Assembly (NCBI RefSeq): GCF_026262645.1
Contig: NZ_SHNO01000001.1
Coordinates: 3,286,001-3,350,000 of the forward strand
Reading direction: 5' to 3'
Length of the DNA: 64,000 nt
From: Candidatus Marimicrobium litorale
GTDB taxonomy: Bacteria > Pseudomonadota > Gammaproteobacteria > Pseudomonadales > Halieaceae
The position numbers and the translations under genes were made by a program. Below are positions 1 through 9,831 of the stretch, in pieces. The notes under the pieces are model-generated. The model saw only the letters and a list, made by a program, of their open reading frames with translations. It had not been told where the DNA came from and did not search any database. The first letter of the stretch is position 1. Each line of letters starts with the position of its first letter.

Positions 1-606
1 CAATCTTCGGCGCCCTGAGTGGCTGCCACCGCGAATAGGCAGCGCCGTGTGAGGCCTGACGCCGTTGTCACGTACAGGGTGAAAAAGTGCGGCCGGCGGC
101 GGTGGTAATTGCGCGGGCGCGTCGATGGGCCCCGGTATCGGAAGCGATTTAACACGCTTGTGAAAAGGCGTGAAATGCGGTGGCAGCGCCTCAAGCTCAA
201 AGGGCAGCCTGTCTTCATCCAGCAGGGTGCTGGTTTCATACAGCGCCAAAGGCACAGTCAGCCGGCTTTGCAGTCGCTGCACCGTGGTTCGCTCATAGTA
301 CCCTGGTGTGCGGCTCGCGCCCACTCGGTCAATGCTGTAATCCTCTACCAACCGGGGAAGAATCAATTCGGGTGAGCCATAAACAAGCAGTAGGTCCTGG
401 CCCAGCTCGGCCAGCTCATCTCTCAAAGACTGCAGGCTTTCCAGCAGAAAGCGCTCACGCTGCTTACCCATTCCGTTGACATTGCACCAGGGTCTGGTGA
501 TCGGCCAGATGTAAACAAGCAAGAGTGCTTCGCTTTGGAGGTAATGACACAACCCGGGATTGTCGGAGAGGCGAAGATCGTTTCTAAACCAATAAAGAGA
601 GTTCAT
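1..606 (-). CDS. DASH-family cryptochrome/photolyase, 5' part (runs off the left edge)
   Basis: FAD- and antenna-pigment-binding photolyase/cryptochrome family; DASH members repair UV cyclobutane dimers, mainly in single-stranded or looped DNA. Only the first 202 codons are in the window. The N-terminus reads MNSLYWFRNDLRLSDN, the classic antenna-domain start (W-F-R-N-D-L-R-x-x-D-N). A later F-T-P-F-H-K-R-V stretch, near residues 146-153, matches the F-T-x-F-x-K-x-V signature that I associate with the DASH branch. The ATG at 604-606 is chosen because it sits directly before this motif. The FAD-binding C-terminal half lies outside the window, so activity cannot be judged. The upstream neighbour on the same strand is a small exported protein, 106 bp away. 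Confidence 0.88.
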   Translation of the reverse strand, partial: MNSLYWFRNDLRLSDNPGLCHYLQSEALLLVYIWPITRPWCNVNGMGKQRERFLLESLQSLRDELAELGQDLLLVYGSPELILPRLVEDYSIDRVGASRTPGYYERTTVQRLQSRLTVPLALYETSTLLDEDRLPFELEALPPHFTPFHKRVKSLPIPGPIDAPAQLPPPPAALFHPVRDNGVRPHTALPIRGGSHSGRRRL

Positions 607-712
607 GTGAATGCTAACGTCGCGAGAAGTTTCGGTTCATGGCATTGTATCCTGTTGTTTATCCCGACTTGCTGCGTCAATTGCACCGGGCACCACGAAT
701 ACAGTGATGGCG

Positions 713-982
713 TTACACCTGTTTGAGATGCTGCTCAAAAAAATCGCCTTTTTGTTGAGGTGGCAATGCGCGCCGCGCAGGCAGATCAACCGTGTCCTGT
801 GTACTGATCTCGACACAATGAAAATGCCGATTCTCGCCGCTTTGACGATCTTCAACTACCACCATATTGAGCGCGTCGCAGGTGTCCGCGAAGCGAGCCA
901 CTGCGGCGTACTTTCCGTTCAAGTAGCCAAGTATCGCGCCGCTCATCAAACAAGCGGCGCAGAGAGTAAGGTAAAGCTTCAT
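713..982 (-). CDS. Small exported or membrane-anchored hypothetical protein
   Basis: 89-residue protein. An AGGAGG ribosome binding site lies 8 bases before the ATG at 980-982; a longer reading from 1027 lacks this support. The N-terminus (MKLYLTLCAACLMSGAILGY) looks like a signal peptide or single membrane anchor. The remainder is soluble, with cysteines near residues 35 and 56. I do not recognise a family. It lies upstream of the cryptochrome gene on the same strand, which may or may not mean co-transcription. Confidence 0.6.
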   Translation of the reverse strand: MKLYLTLCAACLMSGAILGYLNGKYAAVARFADTCDALNMVVVEDRQSGENRHFHCVEISTQDTVDLPARRALPPQQKGDFFEQHLKQV

Positions 983-1355
983 AGTAGCGGCCTCCTTTAA
1001 AGTGCGAATCAGGACCGGGTCAGGCACGTGACTGTGCGTTGTGGAGCATTTATTACTCGTTCAGTGTCATAAACATACGCAGAGAGCGTCCTTGCGGTTC
1101 GCCGAAGCATTTTGGTCTGGTAGGTAATAGCCTGTTGCGAAGCCTTGTCCAGCGGCGGGGCAGCGCTATCTTTGGGCTAGCATGGCGGGGCGATTGACAC
1201 AACTGAGGCATTCATCCACAACAAAGCGCAAAAACGACCGGCTGGAGCACACCACAGCGCAGAGATTATGCGCAGCAATAGCGCAAGGCACCCAGAGCTC
1301 CCCACAAGCGGCCTGGACTTGGCGGTGTGCCGTGCTGAGTGCAGAGTGTTTTGTG

Positions 1356-1382
1356 CCGGACCAGCCGGACCAGCCGGACTGG
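1356..1382. repeat. 9-bp tandem repeat, three copies
   Basis: CCGGACCAG occurs twice in succession and a third unit reads CCGGACTGG. Non-coding position upstream of the TonB receptor. Significance unknown. Confidence 0.6.
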
Positions 1383-1487
1383 GCGAATCGGGCGATGCCA
1401 GAGTTTGGATTTGACTGTCTCGTTTACAGAGGATGCAGGGCATCGGCAGCAGGCGACACCAGCGGTGATCAGGTAATTTTCCACTAC

Positions 1488-1518
1488 TTGACCACCCGGT
1501 CGTTTTATACCCTATACT
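1488..1518 (+). promoter_or_regulatory. Candidate sigma-70 promoter of the TonB receptor
   Basis: TTGACC at 1488-1493 and TATACT at 1513-1518, separated by 19 bases, end 25 bases before the chosen ATG. The spacer is longer than optimal, so this is a candidate only. Confidence 0.35.
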
Positions 1519-1543
1519 GATAAAAAATAAAGAGGTGACAGCC

Positions 1544-4021
1544 ATGCTGAAAACAATACCCATCATTGGCTTGCCAGCACTGGCAGCCTGTCTTCTAACC
1601 GCGACAGCTGCTGTTGCACAGGGCACCCTGGAAGAGGTGATTGTAACGGCGGAAAAACGTGAGACCACTCTGCAAGATACGGCCATTGCTGTCAGCGCCT
1701 TTACTCAGCAAGACCTGGAGCGCGGCCTGATTAACAATAATATGGATATTCAAATGGCCGTGCCTAACATGCTGATGAGCAAGGGCTTCTTCACTACGGC
1801 GCAGATATCTATTCGTGGCATCGGCAATCTGGCAGTTGGGCCTGCATCGGATTCGGGCACTGGCGTACATTTCAACGGCGTCTACCTGAACGGCTCGCGC
1901 CTGTTTGAGACCGAGTACTTTGACACCGAGCGCGTAGAGGTGCTGCGCGGGCCGCAGGGCACTTTGTATGGCAGGAATACAACGGCGGGTGTGATAAATG
2001 TAATAAGTAAGAAGGCAGAAGATGAATTCGGAGGGTTTATCGACGCATCTTACGGCGACTACAACTACGTCCGCACCCGCGGCGCGCTGAATATCCCGAT
2101 AACTGAAAATATCTGGCAGCGCTTCTCCATTTTTTATACGTCGCGTGATGGCTTTGTCGATAACGTGTTTACAGGCGACGATATCGACGATCGGGATATG
2201 TACTCGGTGCGCTCATCAACCGCCTTTATGTTTGGTGAAAGCACCGAGGCACACCTGACCATCCAATATTTTGATGAGAACGATAATCGGATGCGCGGCT
2301 CCAATAATTACTGCGCCAATGACCCTGCAGGAGTGCTAGGCTGTCTGCCTAATCGCGGTCAACCCACCACCGAGAGTGCAAATACAAATGGTACGGTAGG
2401 CGGCTTTTTGCTGGATAATGTAAGCGCCATCACCGGACTAAACTACCCTAATGAGACCGGCCTGGATTCTTACAAACCGAACGACCTTCGCAAGGTAAAC
2501 TTCGATTTCACGCCAAAATATGAGACGGATGAAACGATTGTCAGTCTGGAGGTCACTCACGAACTGGACAGCATGACGTTGCATTCTCTGACCGGTTGGT
2601 ATGACTCATCGCTCGATGCGCGCAATGACTACGATATGACTGTTAATACTGCGCTTTGGCCGACTTTTACGACCTACCAGCGTGGGCCCGATGGTTCGAG
2701 TACAGTCAATTATCTGCAGCAAAATGACCGAGCGACTACGGAGCCGAAGCAATTCAGCCAGGAATTCCGTATCGCCTCCGATCTTGATGGAGATATCAAC
2801 TTCATGGCTGGCGCTTTCTATTTGAAATACGAGAGCGATGTTCACTTCTACGTCTACTCCTCGGCCCTGTCGCTTTTTGGCGAAACTACCGGCGTACCTG
2901 AGGATCAGTGGGTATTCGATAACTACACGAACGATTATGAACTCGAGACATGGGCGGTATTCGGGGAAACATACTGGGACATTACGGAGCGATGGGAGGC
3001 AATACTCGGGCTGCGTTATACCGATGAAACCAAGCAATCTGAGCAGCGCACTATTTATCTGACGTTCCTAGACGGCCCGGATGACCTGACACCCTTCAAG
3101 AGCGACTCTGACGAAGTAACCGGAAAATTCAATCTCAATTTTCACCTCACGCCGGATATTATGCTGTACGGCACGCTGGCGCGCAGTTACAAAGGGGGCG
3201 GCTTCAATCCGATAAGTCCGGAATCGCCATTACTGGATCCAGCGCTTGGCGGTGAAGCTTCCTTCGCAGATTTTGATCCGGAATTTATCAACTCCGTTGA
3301 GATAGGCGCCAAGACACGGCTGCTAGAAAACACGATGCAGGCAAATTTCACGGCATTCTACTATGACTATGAGGATCTGCAGGTTTCCAAGATCGTCAAT
3401 CAGACAGCTCTGAACGAAAACATGGATGCCGAGATCTACGGTATGGAGGCTGAGATACTTTGGGCGCCTACGCCGAGTTGGAATTTGATGATGAATCTGT
3501 CCTATCTGAATTCTGAGTTGGGCGAATACGAGACTTTTGACCCTGCAGATCCCAACCAGATGGGCACAGTAGAAAATATTGTTTCACTCGGCAACCAAAA
3601 CAACCTGACCGTGGGTTGCCCCAATGGCGCTAACCCTTGCCCGGGGGTACCGGTTAGCGTACAAGGCAATCAGGTGCCTAATGCGCCAGAGTATTCCATG
3701 TACCTCGCTGGCAGCTACAGTTGGTTTCTGGACAACGGTATGCGCCTAGATGTCTCTACAAGCTACTACTGGCAAGACAAGTTTTACACCCGCATCTACA
3801 ACACGGCCGATGACAAGCTAGACAGCTGGGACGTGTGGAACGCGTCAACGACGCTAACGTCCCCCAACGAGGACTGGTACGTCGAGGCTTGGGTACGCAA
3901 CATCGCAGATGACGATAACTGGACTGGACAGTATCTGCAGGATGCCGCAGTGGGACTGTATCGGACTCTCCAGTTAATGGAGCCGCGCACTTACGGTGCT
4001 ACGGTAGGTTATCGCTTCTGA
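1544..4021 (+). CDS. TonB-dependent outer-membrane receptor
   Basis: Outer-membrane 22-strand beta-barrel transporter energised by TonB-ExbBD; the substrate is unknown. The ATG at 1544 is preferred over GTG 1535 because AGAGG lies 8 bases before it. The protein is 825 residues. It has a cleavable signal ending near AVA-Q (residue ~26), then a TonB box/plug start (EEVIVTAEKRE). The plug domain contains the I-R-G-I-G and V-E-V-L-R-G-P-Q-G-T-L-Y-G-R-N-T signatures. The C-terminus ends ...GATVGYRF, with the terminal aromatic typical of barrels. Full-length and apparently intact. This receptor type is abundant in marine gammaproteobacteria and sphingomonads that degrade complex or hydrophobic compounds. 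The SDR gene follows 224 bp downstream but appears to have its own promoter. Confidence 0.93.
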   Translation: MLKTIPIIGLPALAACLLTATAAVAQGTLEEVIVTAEKRETTLQDTAIAVSAFTQQDLERGLINNNMDIQMAVPNMLMSKGFFTTAQISIRGIGNLAVGPASDSGTGVHFNGVYLNGSRLFETEYFDTERVEVLRGPQGTLYGRNTTAGVINVISKKAEDEFGGFIDASYGDYNYVRTRGALNIPITENIWQRFSIFYTSRDGFVDNVFTGDDIDDRDMYSVRSSTAFMFGESTEAHLTIQYFDENDNRMRGSNNYCANDPAGVLGCLPNRGQPTTESANTNGTVGGFLLDNVSAITGLNYPNETGLDSYKPNDLRKVNFDFTPKYETDETIVSLEVTHELDSMTLHSLTGWYDSSLDARNDYDMTVNTALWPTFTTYQRGPDGSSTVNYLQQNDRATTEPKQFSQEFRIASDLDGDINFMAGAFYLKYESDVHFYVYSSALSLFGETTGVPEDQWVFDNYTNDYELETWAVFGETYWDITERWEAILGLRYTDETKQSEQRTIYLTFLDGPDDLTPFKSDSDEVTGKFNLNFHLTPDIMLYGTLARSYKGGGFNPISPESPLLDPALGGEASFADFDPEFINSVEIGAKTRLLENTMQANFTAFYYDYEDLQVSKIVNQTALNENMDAEIYGMEAEILWAPTPSWNLMMNLSYLNSELGEYETFDPADPNQMGTVENIVSLGNQNNLTVGCPNGANPCPGVPVSVQGNQVPNAPEYSMYLAGSYSWFLDNGMRLDVSTSYYWQDKFYTRIYNTADDKLDSWDVWNASTTLTSPNEDWYVEAWVRNIADDDNWTGQYLQDAAVGLYRTLQLMEPRTYGATVGYRF

Positions 4022-4145
4022 GCGGCTAACGGGCGGCCGTTTCCAAAAGAGCGTGCCGCCTCTCTTCTGTGTTGGTGTTACAAAGCTGTCAGGGTAGTGT
4101 GGCCGGCTGTCTTGCTAGCCGCAGTAGTCGGAACATTCTTATTCG

Positions 4146-4177
4146 TTGCCATATTTTGTTGCTCTTCCGGTTATAAT
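4146..4177 (+). promoter_or_regulatory. Candidate promoter of the SDR gene
   Basis: A consensus -10 TATAAT lies at 4172-4177. The best -35 match is TTGCCA at 4146-4151, with a 20-base spacer, which is long. The -10 is 68 bases before the ATG. Confidence 0.4.
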
Positions 4178-4245
4178 CTTGCCGGAACTTTTCTGGTTTT
4201 AAGAAATAGAGATTGGCATTCGGGTCTAGGTGAGCGGGGTTAAGC

Positions 4246-5094
4246 ATGAAAAATTTTGCAAATAAAGCGGCGGTAGTCACTGGCGGTGCAAGCGGTATTG
4301 GCCTGTCACTCGCGCGGCGGGCCCTGGCCGAGGGTATGAAGGTCGTAATGGTCGATATCGAACAGGCCGCTTTAGCGGATGCCGTGACCAACCTGAATGG
4401 CGGCGAAAATATTCTTGGAAAGTGTGTAGATGTGCGAGACGGTGGTGCGATGCAGACACTCGCAGACGAGGTAGAGCAGCGCTTTGGTCCGACCGCCCTG
4501 TTGTTTAACAACGCCGGGGTGGGCGGCGGCGGCCTTGCCTGGGAAGCCAGCGAGGAAGACTGGGACTGGGTGCTGGGGGTTAATCTGCGCGGTGTCGTCA
4601 ATGGGCTCCGCGCTTTTGTGCCACAAATGATTGCGTCGGGCGAAGGTCATATAGTCAACACGGCATCAATAGCTGGACTGGTATCAGCACCCGGGACCTG
4701 CACATACACGGTGTCCAAGCATGCCGTAGTCGCACTGTCGGAAGTGTTGTCTGGTGATCTCAGAAATCAGGGTGCCGATGTTGGCGTATCCGTTCTTTGC
4801 CCCTCTTTCGTGGCGACCCGTATCTATGCATCGGATCGCAATCGTGGGAACGAGCTGACAATGGAAGAATCGGCCGAACAAGCCGCAGTGGAAGAAATGG
4901 TCGCGGAATTTTTTAAAGGGGCAACGTCGCCGGATACGGTGGCGGATCTTGTATTTCAGTCTGTGATGAACGATCAGTTTTATATTCTCCCTCAGCCCCT
5001 GGGGTCTGTCCCTCTTATCGAGCAGCGAATGAACGGTATTGTGGAGAACACGCCGCCTCTCATGAAAGGTCCTGAGGAGTATCCGGCGCAGTAG
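4246..5094 (+). CDS. Short-chain dehydrogenase/reductase (SDR) oxidoreductase
   Basis: NAD(P)-dependent classical SDR, 282 residues, cytoplasmic. Visible motifs: the Rossmann glycine motif TGGASGIG (residues 12-19); an acidic residue (D37 in VDIE) at the end of beta-2, suggesting NAD(H) preference; NNAG (88-91); catalytic Ser141; and the Y154-x-x-x-K158 pair. The C-terminus is longer than the minimal ~250-residue SDR. The substrate cannot be read from sequence; SDRs beside TonB receptors often act on steroids, terpenoids or alcohols, but that is association only. Confidence 0.93.
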   Translation: MKNFANKAAVVTGGASGIGLSLARRALAEGMKVVMVDIEQAALADAVTNLNGGENILGKCVDVRDGGAMQTLADEVEQRFGPTALLFNNAGVGGGGLAWEASEEDWDWVLGVNLRGVVNGLRAFVPQMIASGEGHIVNTASIAGLVSAPGTCTYTVSKHAVVALSEVLSGDLRNQGADVGVSVLCPSFVATRIYASDRNRGNELTMEESAEQAAVEEMVAEFFKGATSPDTVADLVFQSVMNDQFYILPQPLGSVPLIEQRMNGIVENTPPLMKGPEEYPAQ

Positions 5095-5179
5095 TATCGG
5101 CGCGGAATCAGCAGGTGTGTCGGAAAACCAGCGGTTCCGGGTCGCTAACATCATTGATTGCATGCTCGCAGTAAGGTGG

Positions 5180-6985
5180 CTATTTTTTTTCTACCAGCTT
5201 TTTATTATTTGCGTTGGGTTTACGCTGTTTTTTCCTGCGCGGTGAAGTCGGAGTGGTGTCGAGCTTGGAGATCTGTAGTTTTTGTCCGCTGACCCACACC
5301 GATTTCAGGTGTTTGAACAGTGATTTTGGCATGCCCTCTGGGAGATCAACGATACTGTAATCCTCAAGAATTTCGATGCGGCCTATATATTCGCTGTCGA
5401 TCTCTGCCTCATTGGCGATCGCGCCAACGATGTTCGCCGGTTTCACGCCATGCGTTTCTCCCACCTCAAGACGAAACCGCTCCATTCCAATCTCTGGGGC
5501 GTCGCTTTTACCGCGCGATTTTTTTGGTTTCTGCGTGGGAGTATTTCGTTGGGTTTGCTGTTCTCGCTCATTTTTTTTGCTGCCACGATTACGCTCCAGC
5601 CTTTCTTTCGTGGGGCCACCTTCGCTTTTTTCTCGCTGCTTTTCGACTTTCTGCGCTGATGGTGTCTTATCCTGCAGCGGCTTTTTGCCTTGTGCCAAAG
5701 CCCCCAGTGCCGCTGCGATTTCAATCACGGGTACACCGTACTCATTCTGATACTCGTCGACGAGCTTCCTGAAGAGCTCCAGGTCAGCCGTGTCCAGAGT
5801 CTCGGTGATGCGCTGTTTGAATTGCCCCATTCGCTTGTTTGTGACTTGTTCGGCCGTAGGCAGTTCCATTTTCTCTATGGCATTGCCGGTAGATTTTTCA
5901 ATTGCTCGCAGCAGGCGTCGCTCGCGATTCGCGGCGAATAAGATGGCGTCACCGGTGCGTCCGGCTCTGCCCGTTCGGCCGATCCGGTGAATGTAGGACT
6001 CAACGTCGGAGGGAATATCATAATTTATGACATGACTGACCCGTTTAACGTCGAGCCCTCTCGCGGCCACGTCTGTCGCGACTACTATATCGAGCTTGCC
6101 CTTCTTGAGCCTATCGACGGTCTGCTCGCGCTGCTTTTGTGGAATATCGCCGTTCAACGCAGCTACGGAATGGCCTCGCGCTGCCAGTTTATCTGTGAGT
6201 TCTGTTGTTTGTATCCGTGTGCGAACAAAAATTAGCATTCCGTCAAAATCTTCAACCTCAAGAATACGCGTGAGTGCGTCAAGCTTGTGTACCCCCGCCA
6301 TCATCCATACGCGTTGCCGAATCAGTGGCGTACTAATAGCCTTGACCTTTATGGCGACTTCGCGTGGTTCACGCAGGTGACGTTTTGCAATTCGACGGAT
6401 AGCCTCGGGCATAGTGGCAGAAAATAAAGCTATCTGTCGGTCTTCCGGAGTCTGCTCGAGAATCCACTGTACATCGTCAATAAAACCCATGCGCAACATC
6501 TCGTCAGCTTCATCGAGCACCAGGGTCTTCAGCCCAGACAAATCCAGTGAACTACGGCGCATGTGATCCATAACGCGTCCGGGAGTTCCAACAACGACCT
6601 GCACGCCCCGCTGCAACTGGCGCAACTGCGCACGATAATCAGAGCCACCGTATACGGGCAATACGTGAAAGCCCTTCATGTGCTTTGCATACTTCTGGAA
6701 CGCTTCTGCTACCTGTATCGCCAACTCCCGCGTTGGTGCAAGAACTAACACCTGAGGGAGTTTCTCTTTGATGTTCAGACTTGCCAGAATAGGTAGGGCA
6801 AATGCGGCTGTTTTGCCGGTGCCTGTTTGAGCCTGGCCCAGTACATCTGCGCCTTCAAGCATATGCGGAATGATGCGAGCTTGTATTGGCGACGGGGTCT
6901 CATAACCGACATCCACCAATGCTTTTTGCAGAGGAGCAGGTAACGCCAGCTGTGCAAAACTGGTGGTCAAACTTTCAGTAGTCAT
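5180..6985 (-). CDS. deaD: ATP-dependent DEAD-box RNA helicase DeaD (CsdA)
   Basis: Cytoplasmic RNA helicase; family members assist ribosome assembly and mRNA turnover, mostly in the cold. 601 residues from ATG 6985, chosen over an upstream in-frame start because MTTESLTTFAQL-like N-termini are typical and AAGG precedes it. Motifs: Q-motif near 30-35, AQTGTGKT (52-59), PTRELA (84-89), DEAD (158-161), SAT (189-191), and a [11 protein letters not shown] block. After a basic, lysine-rich linker (about 455-510) comes a DbpA-type RNA-binding fold (about 510-580), then another basic tail. Same architecture and length class as E. coli DeaD (about 630 residues). Confidence 0.95.
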   Translation of the reverse strand: MTTESLTTSFAQLALPAPLQKALVDVGYETPSPIQARIIPHMLEGADVLGQAQTGTGKTAAFALPILASLNIKEKLPQVLVLAPTRELAIQVAEAFQKYAKHMKGFHVLPVYGGSDYRAQLRQLQRGVQVVVGTPGRVMDHMRRSSLDLSGLKTLVLDEADEMLRMGFIDDVQWILEQTPEDRQIALFSATMPEAIRRIAKRHLREPREVAIKVKAISTPLIRQRVWMMAGVHKLDALTRILEVEDFDGMLIFVRTRIQTTELTDKLAARGHSVAALNGDIPQKQREQTVDRLKKGKLDIVVATDVAARGLDVKRVSHVINYDIPSDVESYIHRIGRTGRAGRTGDAILFAANRERRLLRAIEKSTGNAIEKMELPTAEQVTNKRMGQFKQRITETLDTADLELFRKLVDEYQNEYGVPVIEIAAALGALAQGKKPLQDKTPSAQKVEKQREKSEGGPTKERLERNRGSKKNEREQQTQRNTPTQKPKKSRGKSDAPEIGMERFRLEVGETHGVKPANIVGAIANEAEIDSEYIGRIEILEDYSIVDLPEGMPKSLFKHLKSVWVSGQKLQISKLDTTPTSPRRKKQRKPNANNKKLVEKK

Positions 6986-7278
6986 TAACGTGCCTTGGGG
7001 GAGGATAAGGGGTGATCTTGAGCGGGCGAGGAGTATACAGGGATTCACCAACGCTGTCTGGTATTATCGGACACAGGATGACTGCCCATCATTCGGGGCA
7101 AAGACGCCATCAATCGTAGCGCTGTGCAATGGCTACTGTCGTTCCGAACCGGAGGCGGACCTGACACGCACCCGGCCGAGACAATTCGTAAATGCTCGTG
7201 GGGTAAGAAATCGATTCGCTATTTTCGCTGCCTGAACTACACTCACACGGCGATTAGACGTGATGTCGAGGTCTTCAA

Positions 7279-7497
7279 GTGTTGGGAAAATTTGCTCGCG
7301 GCGGCGCGGCCGGAATATTTTTACGCTGGGCGTCAAGCCTGCGGTTTCCCTATTTGCTGTTGCTAACATCAGCATTATTCGTTTTGAACCTTTTTGTGCC
7401 TGATGTAATACCGCTTGTCGATGAAATTATTATGGGGCTGATCGCGGTTGTGCTAGCGAGTCTGCGGAAAAAAGGCCCGAAGAAGCTCACGAGGTGA
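7279..7497 (+). CDS. Small inner-membrane protein, DUF6116-like
   Basis: 72 residues beginning with GTG; GAGG at 7268-7271 sits 7 bases upstream. The sequence has an amphipathic N-terminus (residues 1-20, with a F-L-R-W segment) and two hydrophobic segments (about 23-38 and 43-61), then a basic K/R-rich tail. The pattern L-R-F-P-x-L...L-F-x-L-x-L-x-x-P-D-x-I-P-x-x-D-E resembles small proteins I know as DUF6116; that name is recalled, not searched. Function unknown. Confidence 0.65.
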   Translation: MLGKFARGGAAGIFLRWASSLRFPYLLLLTSALFVLNLFVPDVIPLVDEIIMGLIAVVLASLRKKGPKKLTR

Positions 7498-7539
7498 GCA
7501 GCGAATAGCTGGTATTGCTTTGATGATGCTGCGTATCGC

Positions 7540-8076
7540 CTAGTCTGGTTTTCGCGCGACGAGCTGCGCGATGGCCTGCTGTTGGCCATTCAACTCGCTG
7601 ACACTTACTCCCTCGAAGCTGTGTAGAATTTCCCATCCCCGAAAGACATCTTCCAGTTCGCCCGGTTGCAGCAGAAAGTCTGCGTTTCCGGGTCGGCCGA
7701 AGCGGGTTTGATCAATGGTAAAAGTTTCGTAAATGATCAGCCCTCCGCGCTGTACCCCGTGTTTGATTGCTTGCATCAGCGGCCGATGTAGATAGCGGAA
7801 TACGACGATCGCGGAAAACGAACCGAGCGAGAGAGGTTCAGTCCGTGGTTCCTCGAAATCTACGCACCAGTAGCTGGTGAGTTCGCTTGGATCGAGAAGC
7901 CGCGATATGCCATCAAGCTTATTTTTTTCGCGATCAGAAAAAACGACGCGCTGTCCCTGTTGAACAAGATAAATACCATTGCGGCCGTTGCCGCAGGCGA
8001 GGTCCAGTATTGCCCCTTTTTCACCAGCAGCCTTGAGTGTCTGCGAATGGAGTGCGACGAGATTAGATGGCTGCAT
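7540..8076 (-). CDS. TehB-like class I SAM-dependent methyltransferase
   Basis: 178-residue Rossmann-fold methyltransferase. The SAM motif I is L-D-L-A-C-G-N-G-R-N-G (about residues 24-34 in this reading), as in TehB/tellurite-resistance-like small methyltransferases. ATG 8076 is preferred to the nearby ATG 8085 because AGGA lies 8 bases upstream of the former and abuts the latter. Substrate unknown. Transcribed divergently from dbpA. Confidence 0.85.
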   Translation of the reverse strand: MQPSNLVALHSQTLKAAGEKGAILDLACGNGRNGIYLVQQGQRVVFSDREKNKLDGISRLLDPSELTSYWCVDFEEPRTEPLSLGSFSAIVVFRYLHRPLMQAIKHGVQRGGLIIYETFTIDQTRFGRPGNADFLLQPGELEDVFRGWEILHSFEGVSVSELNGQQQAIAQLVARKPD

Positions 8077-8233
8077 AGATGTCATCCTATGAATCAGAGT
8101 TTTTACCCGTTTTTCGTCAAGTCTGAACTGAAAGCGTTGCTATTATCAAGCCGATTGCCTGCCTTTTCGCTCACCGACAGATCTGTGCGTATAACCGCTT
8201 GCTAAAGGTTAAAGCGGTCAACGTTATTGAGTC

Positions 8234-8259
8234 AGCCCGCCGATGTAAATCGGCGGGCT
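8234..8259. promoter_or_regulatory. Perfect 11-bp inverted repeat in the tehB-like/dbpA divergent region
   Basis: AGCCCGCCGAT (8234-8244), loop GTAA, then ATCGGCGGGCT (8249-8259). The arms pair perfectly and are GC-rich. Neither side has the T-run expected of a Rho-independent terminator. It lies 74 bases before the dbpA start, so it would fall in the dbpA leader if transcription starts upstream. Confidence 0.7.
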
Positions 8260-8332
8260 CCTGCAATCGCCGGTCCGTTGTGCCCCTAGTCTGGTACACT
8301 CCCGACCTTTTCACTTGCGAGGGGCAAACCGC

Positions 8333-9712
8333 GTGGACGATACAGCCTTTTCCAGCCTGCCACTGGCACCCGCTTTAATAGCTAATCTGAAAAGTATGGG
8401 TTATGCAGAAATGACGGCAATTCAGGCCGCTGCGCTGCCGCGAGCCTTGGCCGGAGTCGACCTGATTGGTCAGGCCAAGACCGGTAGCGGCAAGACGGCG
8501 GCTTTTGCCCTGCCTGCGCTCACCAAACTCAATCCACGGGATTTCGGCGTGCAAACTCTCGTGCTGTGTCCCACGCGAGAGCTGGCAAACCAGGTCTCCA
8601 GTGAGATGCGTCGATTGGCTCGCTATCAGCAAAATATAAAGGTGGTGACACTCTGCGGCGGTCAGTCAATCGGTCCTCAAATCGGATCGCTTGAGCACGG
8701 CGCTCACGTAATTGTGGGCACGCCGGGGCGAATAAAGGATCATCTTCGTAAAAAAACGCTGTCATTGGCCCGGGTGAATACACTGGTTCTCGATGAGGCT
8801 GATCGCATGCTTGAAATGGGCTTTGTCGACGATATGGAAACAATTATTGCCGCGACCCCAAGATCGCGCCAGACCCTGCTTTTTTCAGCGACCTTCCCGG
8901 ACAACATACAGCTACTAAGCGAACGTTTCCAAAATTCTCCAGAACGTATCAGTGTTGCAGTATTGCATGATAAACAGCAGATCACTCAGCGATTTTATAT
9001 ATGTGAAAGAAGTCAGCGGTTGGTTGCACTGGAAAAGGTACTGATTCATTTGCAGCCCGCAGCGGTCGTAGTATTTTGCAACACGAAGCAGCTTGTTCGT
9101 GACGTATGTGATTTCCTGAATCGGGACGGTGTTCGTGCCTTTGCGCTTCATGGTGATATGGAGCAACGCGATCGAGAGCGGGTGCTTATCCAGTTTAAGC
9201 AGCTAAGCTGTTTAATACTGGTGGCCACTGACGTAGCCGCACGCGGCCTTGATATTGAAGACCTGCCTGCGGTAATTAATTTCGAGTTGCCGCGCGATTC
9301 TGAGGTGTATGTCCATCGTATTGGACGCACAGGTCGTTCGGGGAAATTAGGTACCGCTATCAGTCTTATTACCGATGCAGAAATGTTTAAACTGAAGGGT
9401 ATAGGAGAGCATCTTGAAAATACGCCGAAAATCGAAGCTATCGAGCATGTTCCCGATGACGATAAAGGACTCCCAGTCCCAGCATATGTCACCCTCCTTA
9501 TTCAGGGCGGCCGCAGGGACAAGCTTCGGCCGGGCGATATTCTCGGTGCGCTGACCGGTGATGGAGGGATAAAGGGCGATTCGGTTGGAAAAATCACCGT
9601 AACAGACAACACAAGCTACGTCGCTATCGAGCGCACGCAGCAAGATAAGGCGTTAAAAAGCCTGCGAGAAGGAAAAATCAAGGGACGCAAATTCAAGGTG
9701 CGCAGGTCTTAG
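8333..9712 (+). CDS. dbpA: ATP-dependent RNA helicase DbpA
   Basis: DEAD-box helicase activated by hairpin 92 of 23S rRNA and acting in late 50S subunit assembly (E. coli family knowledge). 459 residues from GTG 8333, with GAGGGG ending 8 bases upstream; an earlier TTG overlaps that site. Motifs: AKTGSGKT (48-55), PTRELA, DEAD (154-157), [14 protein letters not shown]. The C-terminal RNA-binding domain includes [12 protein letters not shown] and ends [10 protein letters not shown], which closely matches E. coli DbpA in order and total length (457 residues). Confidence 0.95.
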   Translation: MDDTAFSSLPLAPALIANLKSMGYAEMTAIQAAALPRALAGVDLIGQAKTGSGKTAAFALPALTKLNPRDFGVQTLVLCPTRELANQVSSEMRRLARYQQNIKVVTLCGGQSIGPQIGSLEHGAHVIVGTPGRIKDHLRKKTLSLARVNTLVLDEADRMLEMGFVDDMETIIAATPRSRQTLLFSATFPDNIQLLSERFQNSPERISVAVLHDKQQITQRFYICERSQRLVALEKVLIHLQPAAVVVFCNTKQLVRDVCDFLNRDGVRAFALHGDMEQRDRERVLIQFKQLSCLILVATDVAARGLDIEDLPAVINFELPRDSEVYVHRIGRTGRSGKLGTAISLITDAEMFKLKGIGEHLENTPKIEAIEHVPDDDKGLPVPAYVTLLIQGGRRDKLRPGDILGALTGDGGIKGDSVGKITVTDNTSYVAIERTQQDKALKSLREGKIKGRKFKVRRS

Positions 9713-9831
9713 CGTCTGAAATCAGGATAAATACCGCTGATCTTGCTCGACCTGCCAGAGCAAAACCACTAATGTTCGCTGCCAATCCGTACCGAACCAT
9801 TTTTCAGCGCCATTGTGCCGGGGCCAGTCTA

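Larger units (their letters stand above)
983..1543. other. Intergenic region before the TonB receptor
   Basis: No convincing gene. Open frames on both strands here have no ribosome binding site and low-complexity translations. The region holds a short 9-bp tandem repeat (1356-1382) and, at its right end, a plausible sigma-70 promoter for the TonB receptor. Confidence 0.5.

Noticed and set aside
1182-1520. Plus-strand open frame of 112 codons before the TonB receptor (and minus-strand frames at 1177-1686)
   Set aside because: No ribosome binding site, proline/arginine-rich chance-like translation, partly made of the 9-bp repeat.
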